Under the pieces are notes generated by a model that was not told the DNA's origin, searched no databases, and saw only the letters and a program-made list of their open reading frames with translations. Shown here piece after piece: positions 44,061 through 52,799 of a DNA stretch of 64,000 nucleotides (position 1 is its first letter; each line of letters begins with the position of its first letter). Source of the stretch: Flavicella marina (GTDB lineage Bacteria; Bacteroidota; Bacteroidia; Flavobacteriales; Flavobacteriaceae). The DNA lies in NCBI RefSeq assembly GCF_009193215.1, contig NZ_VYVA01000001.1, positions 62,001-126,000 of the forward strand. Direction: 5' to 3'. Position numbers and translations under genes: made by a program.

Positions 44061-45179
44061 TCAATCAAATACAATTACACCTTTGGCATTTTTACCAGCA
44101 AGCATATCATCGAAAGCTTGCTGTAAATTATCTAAAGGATAGGTTCTGGTAATCATTTCATCCAACATGATATCTCCATTTTTATAATGTTCAATTATTT
44201 TAGGAAAATCTTTTTGAGGGTTGCACTTTCCGTAAAGCGGATTGATGTATTTTTTATCCCATTCAAACAATGCCATATCTATTAATACTTCTTGTTCGAT
44301 TCCACTTACCTGCACTGCGGTGCCCGCATTTCTTACCATTGCTAAAGGAGCAGCCCCTAACGCGGGTATTGCGGTACACTCAAATGCAAAATCAGCACCT
44401 CTTCCTTCTGTTAACTCTTTCACTTTTTCTGCTGCTTTCAGCAAACCTTTATCATCTTTATCAGCTAAAATTGTATGGGTTGCCCCAAATTGTATTGCCA
44501 TGTCTAATCGTTGCTGATTGATATCAATTGCAATAATTTTTGCCGCCTTTGAAACTTTTATTCCTTGAATTACATTTAACCCTACACCACCTGTTCCAAG
44601 TACAACAGCAGAGGCTCCTTCATAAACTTGTGCTGTATTCACTGCAGACCCAAAACCTGTCATCACACCACAACTGACAATACTTGCAGCTGAAAAACTC
44701 ATATCTTGAATAGGATTTTTTACTACTGCTGATTCTTTTACCAATGTAAACTCTGATAAAGTACCTATATTAAAAGAACGTTCAATCGCAACACCATCCA
44801 CAGTAGTTCCTTCAATATGCGCATGCCCATCGGTATAACCGTTACCACCGGCTACTACTGGAGAATTATTCTCACAAATATGTTCATTTTCGTGTGTACA
44901 TTGAAAACAAGTACCACAAGGAGTTGCCCAATTCAATATAACCGCATCACCGACTTTTACAGTAGTAACAGCATCACCAATAGCTGAGACAATACCTGCT
45001 CCTTCATGTCCCATTACAATAGGTTTTCCCCAGCTCAATGAATCGTGATCTGTATGACATAAACCAGCGGCTTTTATTGCAACCAATACCTCATCACTTT
45101 TAGGATTTTCAACATGAATCTTTTCTATGGTAAACCCTCCTTTACCGTCTGCAATAGCTGCATTACATATTATACTCAT
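44061..45179 (-). CDS. Zinc-dependent alcohol dehydrogenase (class III/formaldehyde dehydrogenase-like)
   Basis: Cytosolic medium-chain dehydrogenase of 372 residues. Catalytic zinc region: Cys41-His42 (CHTD), His58-Glu59 (MGHEGAG) and Cys170 (IVSCGVMTGFG). Structural zinc: Cys88, Cys91, Cys94 and Cys102 (CGTCFQCTHENEHIC). The NAD-binding motif is GTGGVG (195-200), followed by acidic AIDI in the next strand, favouring NAD over NADP. The sequence resembles class III alcohol dehydrogenases, which oxidise thiol-bound formaldehyde. As first gene of the run ahead of the esterase and P450, it probably deals with the formaldehyde released from methyl-galactose; alcohol dehydrogenases linked to these P450 clusters have been reported to act on formaldehyde. 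Confidence 0.92.
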   Translation of the reverse strand: MSIICNAAIADGKGGFTIEKIHVENPKSDEVLVAIKAAGLCHTDHDSLSWGKPIVMGHEGAGIVSAIGDAVTTVKVGDAVILNWATPCGTCFQCTHENEHICENNSPVVAGGNGYTDGHAHIEGTTVDGVAIERSFNIGTLSEFTLVKESAVVKNPIQDMSFSAASIVSCGVMTGFGSAVNTAQVYEGASAVVLGTGGVGLNVIQGIKVSKAAKIIAIDINQQRLDMAIQFGATHTILADKDDKGLLKAAEKVKELTEGRGADFAFECTAIPALGAAPLAMVRNAGTAVQVSGIEQEVLIDMALFEWDKKYINPLYGKCNPQKDFPKIIEHYKNGDIMLDEMITRTYPLDNLQQAFDDMLAGKNAKGVIVFD

Positions 45180-45210
45180 TTCGTCTTTTTTATCTTGATT
45201 TATCCAAATT

Positions 45211-45218
45211 CAAAATTA
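45211..45218 (-). promoter_or_regulatory. Candidate -7 element (TAATTTTG) for the demethylation operon
   Basis: On the minus strand TAATTTTG matches TAnnTTTG, 31 bases before the alcohol dehydrogenase start. A TTG lies 16 bases further upstream. It would drive the long minus-strand run from alcohol dehydrogenase to GH2 and perhaps GH29. Confidence 0.5.
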
Positions 45219-45270
45219 GACATGATTACAACTTCAAAAAGTACTTATTCTAGCACAATAGTATCCTATA

Positions 45271-45300
45271 TTGACATTATTAAAATACTTTATATATTTT
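45271..45300 (+). promoter_or_regulatory. Candidate promoter (TTG-N19-TATATTTT) for the AraC regulator gene
   Basis: TTG at 45271-45273 is followed after exactly 19 bases by TATATTTT at 45293-45300, one base from the TAnnTTTG consensus and 36 bases before the start codon. A second TAnnTTTG match (TATTTTTG, 45316-45323) lies closer to the ATG but leaves almost no leader. Confidence 0.45.
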
Positions 45301-45336
45301 TAAATCATTATTGAGTATTTTTGTAAAAAAACATTC

Positions 45337-46188
45337 ATGAAGGCTCAATTTGAAAAAATAGCTTCTCCTGCTGATAATTCATTTAACTCGTTTATCTACA
45401 ACAACAAACGTTTTATTGCTCCTTGGCATTTCCACCCAGAATATGAACTAACCTATATTGTGAAAGGAAAAGGAATACGTTATGTAGGAAATAGCATCCA
45501 TAAATTCGAAGAGGGTGATTTTGTATTACTTGGTCCTGACATTCCACATTGTTGGAAAAACACAGATGATACATCAGAAAATGTTCAATCCATTATTTTT
45601 CAGTGGGAGCAACATATTTTAGGGACAGACTGGATATTAAAAAGCGAATTTTCCTCGATAAAAAAACTATTTGACAAAGCAAAACAAGGGGTACGTTTTT
45701 CCAATGAAATTGCTAAAAAATACTCTAGTCAATTACTTGAATTACTTTCAAAACCACCATTTGAAAAAATTATTGGATTTATTCAAATATTAGAATTATT
45801 AAGTCATGAAAACGACATCGACCTATTATCGTCTGCCAATTTTACACCAATTCTAAATAGAAAAGCGAATAATCGAATAGAAGCGGTTTACCATTTTGTA
45901 AGACATAACTATGACAAAAAGATCAAACTAAAAGATGTTTCTAGTTTGGTCGCCATGACAGATGAAGCATTTTGTCGTTTTTTCAAAAAAACATTCAACA
46001 AATCATTCTTTACATTTGTCAATGAATATAGAATAAACCTTGCTTGTAAATCGTTAACTGAAACCAACAAACAAGTAAGTCAGATTGCCTATGATTGTGG
46101 TTATGAAAGTTTGCCTTTTTTCTACAAACAATTTCAAAAATTCATGAACTGTTCTCCTCTTCATTTTCGAAAAAACCCACACCAGTAG
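45337..46188 (+). CDS. AraC family transcriptional regulator
   Basis: Regulator of 283 residues. The N-terminal cupin-like sensor (APWHFHPEYELTYIVKGKG, FEEGDFVLLGPDIPHCW) is typical of sugar-responsive AraC proteins. The C-terminal double helix-turn-helix (IKLKDVSSLVAMTDEAFCRFFKKT and QVSQIAYDCGYESLPFFYKQFQK) ends at the C-terminus. The gene is divergent from the demethylation operon (157-base gap) and lies 107 bases upstream of GH16 on its own strand, so it may control either or both. The inducer might be a monosaccharide such as galactose or methyl-galactose; the sequence does not say. Confidence 0.92.
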   Translation: MKAQFEKIASPADNSFNSFIYNNKRFIAPWHFHPEYELTYIVKGKGIRYVGNSIHKFEEGDFVLLGPDIPHCWKNTDDTSENVQSIIFQWEQHILGTDWILKSEFSSIKKLFDKAKQGVRFSNEIAKKYSSQLLELLSKPPFEKIIGFIQILELLSHENDIDLLSSANFTPILNRKANNRIEAVYHFVRHNYDKKIKLKDVSSLVAMTDEAFCRFFKKTFNKSFFTFVNEYRINLACKSLTETNKQVSQIAYDCGYESLPFFYKQFQKFMNCSPLHFRKNPHQ

Positions 46189-46295
46189 TTCGTATAGCGG
46201 TACTATTAATTTTGTTCTGTTATTAAAGCCATATGTTTTGTTCACTATAGTATCGAGTGAATACATTTATCCTTTAACAAAAAACAGAAATAAAT

Positions 46296-47174
46296 ATGAA
46301 ACATATTTACATCATAACCGCTATCTTGTTTTCAAGCCTAGCATCAAATCTATACGCTCAAGATTTAACGATTCCTCCCAAAAACTATGTAGACTCGGTT
46401 CGAATAGAAAATGCAGTATTTAGAAAAAACAAGAAATACCCACTATCTGATCAAAACAATACAGGGAAATGGAAAAAATTAAAAGCTTCTGATGAATTCG
46501 AGAAAAATAAAATAAATACAAAAAAATGGTTTCCCTACAATCCTAAATGGAAAGGTAGACCTCCAACATTTTTCGAAACTTCAAACGTAAGTGTAGAAAA
46601 AGGAGAAGTTGTAATTCGAGTGAATCAGCATGGTAACAAAGAAATCCCTGATAACTACACACATACAACAGGGTTTATAGTTAGCAAAGAAAAATTTTTA
46701 TATGGATACTTTGAGGCTGAATTAAAGTTAATGAACGCTCCTTGGGTTTCTGGGTTTTGGATGGCAAACGGAACACCTGAATGGTGGACAGAAATTGATA
46801 TTTGTGAAAACGCACCCGGACTTGTCTACAACAGACACGATTTAAATTCAAACATCCATGTATTTAGATCTCCTAAAGATCAAGGAGATGTCAAAAAACA
46901 TTTTTCTCGTCCAAAAAAATATTATTTCCCGAAAGAATTGCAAAAAGACTATCATGTTTGGGGATTAGAATGGACACCAGAGTTTATTCGATTTTATATT
47001 GATGGAATATTATTTAGAGAAGCAAAAAACACACACTGGCATCAACCTCTAGAAATCAACATCAATTGCGAATCAAACAAATGGTTTGGGGCTTTACCTG
47101 ATGATAATAGACTTGATGGTGAATACCATATAAAATATTTCAGAGCTTGGAAACAAAAAACAACTAAAAAATAA
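46296..47174 (+). CDS. GH16 family endo-beta-agarase/porphyranase
   Basis: Endo-acting enzyme of 292 residues with a signal peptide (to about LYAQ22) that cuts beta-1,4 bonds in the galactan backbone. The GH16 sandwich shows WKKLKASDEFE, WKGRPPTFFETSNVSVEKG, FLYGYFEAELKLM and the catalytic motif E166-I-D168-I-C-E171 (nucleophile Glu166, acid/base Glu171). VWGLEWTPEFIRFYIDG is the usual later strand. The GRPPxxF and NVSVxxG blocks are typical of agarases and porphyranases in this family; choosing between these two needs a subfamily alignment. It is a minimal single-domain enzyme, unlike the GH16 at 32675. It is followed 2 bases later by a GH2 gene. Confidence 0.92.
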   Translation: MKHIYIITAILFSSLASNLYAQDLTIPPKNYVDSVRIENAVFRKNKKYPLSDQNNTGKWKKLKASDEFEKNKINTKKWFPYNPKWKGRPPTFFETSNVSVEKGEVVIRVNQHGNKEIPDNYTHTTGFIVSKEKFLYGYFEAELKLMNAPWVSGFWMANGTPEWWTEIDICENAPGLVYNRHDLNSNIHVFRSPKDQGDVKKHFSRPKKYYFPKELQKDYHVWGLEWTPEFIRFYIDGILFREAKNTHWHQPLEININCESNKWFGALPDDNRLDGEYHIKYFRAWKQKTTKK

Positions 47175-47176
47175 TT

Positions 47177-50092
47177 ATGATGAAAAATAACACGTTATTT
47201 CTATACTTGCTCTTATTACTCATTGGTAAGAGTTTTGCACAAAAATTACCTTATGGTTTTCCTAATACTGATAGAATCAAAACAAGTCTCAATCAAAACT
47301 GGAAATTTCATTTAGGCGACCCAGATGCATCTTTTTACAAAAAAGATTTTGATGATTCTAATTGGAAAGACATCAGTGTGCCCCACACCTTAAAACTTAC
47401 TTCACTTGCTTTAGATGGATTGAACGATGAAAAGACACAATTGGTATTCCACAGAAATGTGGGCTGGTATCGAAAAAACATTTCGGTACAAAAATCCCAA
47501 AAAAAAGTCTTTATAGAGTTTGAAGGTGCACATCAGGTCACAGACCTCTGGATCAATGGAGAACATGTGGGACAAAATGCGGTAGGCGGGTACACCCCTT
47601 TTCACTTCGACATCACGAATTTCATAAAAAAAGGAGAAGAAAACCAGATCACTTTGTTAGTTGACAATAGAAGAAATGAGATTGTTCCACCAGATCCAGG
47701 ACCTTTCGATTATGTGAAATTCAGTGGTCTATATAGAGATGTTTATTTAGTCGAAACCAATCCGACGCACATAACCTTCAATTGGGAGACTTTGAACTCT
47801 GGTGTAAACATTACTACAACAACGATTGATCCAATAAACAAAAATGCAACCATCAATATTAAAACGGCTGTAAAAAACGAAAACACGAAGGCTATTAACG
47901 TTACATTAGCTACACGAATTATAGACAAAGAGCACATTGTGGTTCGACGACTTGTTACCGAGCAACAAATCTTACCAGGTCAAGAATTTCAATTCAACCA
48001 AATCGGCAGTCTTGAAGACAACGTACAATTTTGGGATACGGAAAACCCTTACTTATACAGAGTAAATAGTGTGGTAATTGTCAATGGAAAAGAGATTGAC
48101 TTCGTAGAAAACAAAATCGGACTTAGAAAATTTGAGCTTGACCCAGTTCGTGGTTTTATTTTAAACGGAAAACCAATTGAATTGATTGGTTTCAACAGAC
48201 ATCAACAATATCCTTATATCGGAGATGCTGTTCCAAATTCACTTCATTATAAAGACGTACTACAATTTAAAGAGTTTGGTTTCAATATTATCAGAACAGC
48301 ACATTACCCTCAAGACGATGCGTTGTTGGATGCGTGTGATGAATTAGGAATCCTTGCCTATGAAGAAGCTCCAACTTGGATCTCTATTTCACAGAAAGAA
48401 GCTTGGTGGAACAACCTAGATATTGCTGCAAGAACTATGGTTAGAAATCATAGAAATCACCCGTCAATAGTAATGTGGGGAGCCGGAGTAAATCACAGAG
48501 GATATGTACCCCGGGTTCACAACACAATCAAACAAGAAGACCCAACTAGACTTACAGCTTCACAAGGAGCTAGATGGACAGGTTGGCAAGCCTCTGGTTT
48601 AACTGACATCAATGCGAATATGTTATATGGTCCATTTATTTGGGACAGACAAGAACCTATGTTTGCTATGGAAGGTAGACATGGAGCGGCTGCGGTAGCT
48701 CCCTACAAAAGAGACCCTTTAATGACAGGTTTAATTTCTTGGACAGCACATGCCTACTATACTTTTCATCCTACACATGACAAGGCTGACAATAAAATAG
48801 ATAGAACCAGAAGTGGTTTGATGACGATTTTTAGACAGCCTCGACCTAGTGCAGATTGGTACAAATCTGAATTGTTAGAGACTCCTTTTGTTGCAATTCA
48901 AGAAGAGTGGAAAAATGACATCGATGCAATTACAGTATTTAGCAATGCGAATGAAGTTGAACTATTTGTAAATGGGAAATCAATCGCAAAAAATAAACCA
49001 AGTGCAGATACAACTTATGTTGGATTAGACCATCCTCCTTTCATTTTTGAAAACATCAAATATGTGAAAGGAAAACTAAAAGCGAAAGCTTACTTTGAAA
49101 ATGGAGAAAGTTTAGAAACATCAAAAGGTACTCCCGGTAAAGCCTATGCTATAAAATTACAGCTAGATACCGAAGGTAGAGACTTTCTTGCAGATGGTTC
49201 AGATATTCTAATGGCCTATGCCACTATTGTAGATAGACAGGGTAATGTAGTAAGTGACAGTGATAAAAAAATAAAGTTTACTACAAGAGGAGATGCTACC
49301 ATTATTGGTGATGATGCAGCAATAAATGCAAATCCTATGTTTACCGAATACGGTGTTGCACCTGCACTAATAAAAGCTGGTACTAAATCAGGAAAAATCA
49401 CAGTCTACGCCAAAGCCAAAGGGCTAAAATCAGCAAAGGCTACTGTGAACACTATCGCTAACAACAATGATATCATTGCATCAAATTCTGAAATCATTTA
49501 TGACTTTAAGAATGAAAGAATTGATTTAGGAGCAGCAGATCAATTGACACAATTTGGTTGGAATTTTTGGAATGGAAACGATACGAGCGACAACACTTAT
49601 AGTTTCAAAGATTTTGAAGGTACTAGCATTGAATTAAGAAGTGCTTCAGACGAAGGTTTTGTAAAATGGTTGGGCGAAATGAATGTCATCGGAAAGTATG
49701 GTTTCGCCTACGGAGATGGAGCAATTGGAGTAAGTGATAATGGTGTTAACTTGGTCCTAAAAAACCTTCCGAAAGGAAACTATAAGTTAAAAGCTTGGCA
49801 TCATGCACCGAGAACAAATTCTGATTTGATGGACCCTAACAAAGACAAACTTAAATCGTTAAACACATATAAACTACCCTACGAAAAGTCAATTGAAGTT
49901 CGCATAGAAAATAGTTCTGATACTCCAGTTGTAGCAAAAGTAACCGAAGGAAAGCAAATGCAATGGGACCAACCAGGAACCAGTACAATATACTTTACTT
50001 CTGATGGCGCTTCTGACACCACAATCAATTACAACGGAAAGGAAGGAAAAGGAATTTGGATCAATGCCTTAGAGCTAAGTGAATGGAAGTAA
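47177..50092 (+). CDS. GH2 family protein with altered acid/base motif and C-terminal sugar-binding-like domain
   Basis: Exported protein of 971 residues (signal peptide to about SFAQ22) with the GH2 order: jelly roll (NWKFHLGDPD, VGWYRKN, LWINGEHVG), immunoglobulin-like domain, TIM barrel (FNIIRTAHYPQDDALLDACDELG) and further beta domains. The motif that usually reads W-S-x-G-N-E is W434-G-A-G-V-N439-H440 here, so the acid/base Glu is absent. The expected nucleophile is Glu499 (EPMFAMEGRHG). Either the enzyme uses another residue for protonation or acts on an unusual substrate. Residues about 815-971 form a malectin-like or galactose-binding beta-sandwich (ending GIWINALELSEW). It immediately follows GH16 and ends before a strong terminator. 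Confidence 0.85.
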   Translation: MMKNNTLFLYLLLLLIGKSFAQKLPYGFPNTDRIKTSLNQNWKFHLGDPDASFYKKDFDDSNWKDISVPHTLKLTSLALDGLNDEKTQLVFHRNVGWYRKNISVQKSQKKVFIEFEGAHQVTDLWINGEHVGQNAVGGYTPFHFDITNFIKKGEENQITLLVDNRRNEIVPPDPGPFDYVKFSGLYRDVYLVETNPTHITFNWETLNSGVNITTTTIDPINKNATINIKTAVKNENTKAINVTLATRIIDKEHIVVRRLVTEQQILPGQEFQFNQIGSLEDNVQFWDTENPYLYRVNSVVIVNGKEIDFVENKIGLRKFELDPVRGFILNGKPIELIGFNRHQQYPYIGDAVPNSLHYKDVLQFKEFGFNIIRTAHYPQDDALLDACDELGILAYEEAPTWISISQKEAWWNNLDIAARTMVRNHRNHPSIVMWGAGVNHRGYVPRVHNTIKQEDPTRLTASQGARWTGWQASGLTDINANMLYGPFIWDRQEPMFAMEGRHGAAAVAPYKRDPLMTGLISWTAHAYYTFHPTHDKADNKIDRTRSGLMTIFRQPRPSADWYKSELLETPFVAIQEEWKNDIDAITVFSNANEVELFVNGKSIAKNKPSADTTYVGLDHPPFIFENIKYVKGKLKAKAYFENGESLETSKGTPGKAYAIKLQLDTEGRDFLADGSDILMAYATIVDRQGNVVSDSDKKIKFTTRGDATIIGDDAAINANPMFTEYGVAPALIKAGTKSGKITVYAKAKGLKSAKATVNTIANNNDIIASNSEIIYDFKNERIDLGAADQLTQFGWNFWNGNDTSDNTYSFKDFEGTSIELRSASDEGFVKWLGEMNVIGKYGFAYGDGAIGVSDNGVNLVLKNLPKGNYKLKAWHHAPRTNSDLMDPNKDKLKSLNTYKLPYEKSIEVRIENSSDTPVVAKVTEGKQMQWDQPGTSTIYFTSDGASDTTINYNGKEGKGIWINALELSEWK

Positions 50093-50114
50093 TTGGACTT
50101 TTCTAAAAACTAAA

Positions 50115-50142
50115 AAAATCAGCCAAATGGCTGATTTTTTTT
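50115..50142. terminator. Terminator between GH2 and the convergent methyltransferase-like gene
   Basis: AAAATCAGCC (50115-50124) pairs with GGCTGATTTT (50129-50138) around an AAAT loop, with A and T tracts on each side. It can act in both directions. Confidence 0.88.
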
Positions 50143-50166
50143 GAGTAATTTATAGTTTCAGAAAAT

Positions 50167-50943
50167 TCAGGATTTTTTTTCAGTTCCTAATAAATACAAA
50201 ACAACACCGGGTCCTGATTTGACTCTTCCAATTTCCCAGTCATAAGTTTCACTGCCTTCTAAACCATTTACAAGCGTTCTCATTTCATTTAAAGAATATG
50301 TTCTTAAGGAAGAAACTATTCCATCCCAGAGAACGAAAACGGGTACAATCGGAATCAAATAAGTAAAAATAATCCTTCCTAATTTAAATGGTTTTATGAA
50401 AGGTGTAGTGAGCAAAACACTTAATGGAGAAAAAAGCATCGCAATGATACTTGGTATACTTCTCTCTTGTCCTTCAAAAACAGCTATTGGACTTTTATCG
50501 TCAACTGCATTTTGCAATATTTTCTTTGCGTCAACAGGTTTAAAGTGATGGAATGATAAAAACATCGTTCTCAATCCTTTCAAATCTTTAGAAACAGACC
50601 TTGCATCCATAGATGCCTCGATATATTCAAAGTTGCTTGCTTTCTTCTTCGTTAATTCAAAGGCAGAAAGATTTGGATAAAAATCTGTTAATACAATTTT
50701 TAATTCTGGAATAACTTTACACAATTCTTTATTTAACCATAACAGACCTCCTCCTCCACCAGAACCTAAATCAACTATTTGATTCGAATCACTTTTACTC
50801 AAACCTTTTTGCAATATCGGTATAACTGGCGAATACATTTTTGTTTTATTGGACAAGAATTGAAGAAAATCAGTTCCATAGTTTCTTATTCTAGCAGGAA
50901 ACCATTTTTGATCTTCAAATTCAAATAAGTGTACTCTCTTCAT
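50167..50943 (-). CDS. Class I SAM-dependent methyltransferase-like protein with hydrophobic C-terminal part
   Basis: Protein of 258 residues. Motif I of SAM methyltransferases is clear (QIVDLGSGGGGGLLWL, residues 56-70), followed by an acidic residue at the end of the next strand (KIVLTDFYP). The later part contains unusual hydrophobic stretches (about 165-210: IIAMLFSPLSVLLTTPF and FTYLIPIVPVFVLWDG), suggesting membrane association. No substrate can be assigned. It lies 25 bases downstream of a sulfatase gene as the last gene of a minus-strand operon and ends at the shared terminator. It could be unrelated to galactan use, or act on a methylated intermediate; there is no direct evidence for either. 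Confidence 0.7.
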   Translation of the reverse strand: MKRVHLFEFEDQKWFPARIRNYGTDFLQFLSNKTKMYSPVIPILQKGLSKSDSNQIVDLGSGGGGGLLWLNKELCKVIPELKIVLTDFYPNLSAFELTKKKASNFEYIEASMDARSVSKDLKGLRTMFLSFHHFKPVDAKKILQNAVDDKSPIAVFEGQERSIPSIIAMLFSPLSVLLTTPFIKPFKLGRIIFTYLIPIVPVFVLWDGIVSSLRTYSLNEMRTLVNGLEGSETYDWEIGRVKSGPGVVLYLLGTEKKS

Positions 50944-50968
50944 TATAATTACTTTTACTCTAAAGTAA

Positions 50969-52792
50969 TTATAATTTTTCTATGTAAACATAATATGCAA
51001 CATTTTTAAGATGTTCATCCTTATAAAAATTTGCATTCATTTTTGTTTTCCCTGAAGGTAATTCCATTATAAAATCTGCCGATTTATCTGTATCAGACAC
51101 CGATACTTCTCTATAGATTTCACCAATTTTCACGGAAGCTTTTGAATACTGAAGATTTTTTCCGATTGGTAACTCTCGATCCAAACCAGGTAATTCTTTT
51201 TTCGTAATAGCAGGAATTGTCGCATTGATATTTAAATCTGATTCTATAGGATACCTTCTTAATGAAACTTTATACTTACCACTCTTTTTGATATCCAAAC
51301 ACCAATACCCTTTTCCTAAGTCTCCATTTCGAATAGCTATTTGATTCCAGGGTTGATTTCCATTTGCAGCATGTATGTCATGACAAGTCAGCGCTATAGG
51401 ATTTTCAATATCTAATCCTACCTTAAAATAAATTTCTTTTTCAAAATCTACAGATACTTTTTTCCACCATTTTTCATAAAAAGAACGCATTTCAGTTACC
51501 TTTTCTGGAAACTTATCAGCCAGGTTGTTTCGCTGCCCTTTGTCTTTTTCTAAATTGTACAATTCTTTACCATCTATCAAGCGCCATTTTTGTTGCATTA
51601 CTGCAGAACCTCTCCATTTTTCGGGTACTTGAATTCTTTGAGAGTCGGTAATAAGCATACGCTCATTAGTTGTATCAGGATTTTTTAACATTGGTACAAT
51701 ACTCTCTCCTGCTAATTCTTTATGATTCTTAGGCAATGAAATCCCACATAACTCAGCCAATGTAGGCAATACATCAACCACACCTGTCAACTCATTAATA
51801 TCAGTTGATTGATAGATATTTCCGTTCTTCCAGTGTATAAAAAAAGGAACTCTATGACCACCTTCATATTGACTTCCCTTATGACCTCTCATTCCTGCAT
51901 TAAACCCAGTAGACTTCTTTGTTTTTTTATTATAATATTGACCAGCTGCAGTACCATTGTCGGTCATAAATATCAAAATTGTATTATCCGCAACTTGTAA
52001 TTCTTTTAAAGTCTTTCTCAATTTTCCAAAATTCTCATCGACATTGGTAATCATACCGTAAAATCTTTTTTGAGTATCCTGCAAGACATCAGCACTTAAA
52101 TCTTTATATAGGTCGTAATATGAAACTGGTACATTAAAAGGACCATGCGGAGCATTTGATGCTATGTAACAAAAAAACGGTTTGTTTTTATTGTCTTTGA
52201 TAAAAGAAATTGCCTCATCAAAAAACACATCAGTACAATAGCCTTTATATTGAACCGGTTTTCCGTTATTAAAATATACATCATCAAAATAAGTGTTATT
52301 CCAAAAATCTGGGGTTTGTTGCACGCCTCCCCCGCCATGCATCACAGTATGTTGAAAACCTCTATACTCAGGTCTAAAAGGATAATTATCTCCCATGTGC
52401 CACTTTCCAAATCCGCCTGTAGCATAACCAGCCTCGCTAAACATATCTGCCATCGTTTTTTCATCTTCTCTTAGCAATGACCAGCCACCTATAGTATGCC
52501 ATACACCCGTACTATTTGCATCTCTACCGGTCATCAAAGCTGATCTAGTTGGAGCACAGGTTGGCCCGACATGAAAATCAGTTAGATGGTAACTTTCGGC
52601 ATGAAAGGCATCTAAATTTGGAGTTTGAATAATCGTATTCCCATGCGCTCCCAAATCTCCATATCCTTGATCATCTGTGATTACCAAAACAACATTGGGT
52701 TTCGCTTCTGAAGTATTATTTCGAATGTTTTGTCTAGAACAACTAACCGTTGCTATGATGAATAATAGTAGTGTAAAATTGATTAATTTCAT
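50969..52792 (-). CDS. Family S1 sulfatase with C-terminal beta-sandwich, lipoprotein
   Basis: Sulfatase of 607 residues with a lipoprotein signal (TVSC, Cys18). KPNVVLVITDDQGYGDLGAHGN holds the first metal ligands and the formylglycine motif is C79-A-P-T-R83. GGFGKWHMGDNYP is the active-site block and FMTDNGTAAGQY the second metal site. The region after about residue 430 (DFEKEIYFKVG, GKYKVSLRRYP, ENAYYVYI-like end) is an extra beta-rich domain beyond the usual S1 end, perhaps for glycan binding. It is encoded after the kelch gene (7-base gap) and before the methyltransferase-like gene. Confidence 0.9.
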   Translation of the reverse strand: MKLINFTLLLFIIATVSCSRQNIRNNTSEAKPNVVLVITDDQGYGDLGAHGNTIIQTPNLDAFHAESYHLTDFHVGPTCAPTRSALMTGRDANSTGVWHTIGGWSLLREDEKTMADMFSEAGYATGGFGKWHMGDNYPFRPEYRGFQHTVMHGGGGVQQTPDFWNNTYFDDVYFNNGKPVQYKGYCTDVFFDEAISFIKDNKNKPFFCYIASNAPHGPFNVPVSYYDLYKDLSADVLQDTQKRFYGMITNVDENFGKLRKTLKELQVADNTILIFMTDNGTAAGQYYNKKTKKSTGFNAGMRGHKGSQYEGGHRVPFFIHWKNGNIYQSTDINELTGVVDVLPTLAELCGISLPKNHKELAGESIVPMLKNPDTTNERMLITDSQRIQVPEKWRGSAVMQQKWRLIDGKELYNLEKDKGQRNNLADKFPEKVTEMRSFYEKWWKKVSVDFEKEIYFKVGLDIENPIALTCHDIHAANGNQPWNQIAIRNGDLGKGYWCLDIKKSGKYKVSLRRYPIESDLNINATIPAITKKELPGLDRELPIGKNLQYSKASVKIGEIYREVSVSDTDKSADFIMELPSGKTKMNANFYKDEHLKNVAYYVYIEKL

Positions 52793-52799
52793 ATAATTA

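Noticed and set aside
44060-44074. TTG start five codons upstream of the esterase ATG
   Set aside because: It would overlap the alcohol dehydrogenase gene by 14 bases and adds residues not needed for the fold; the ATG directly after the preceding stop is more natural.
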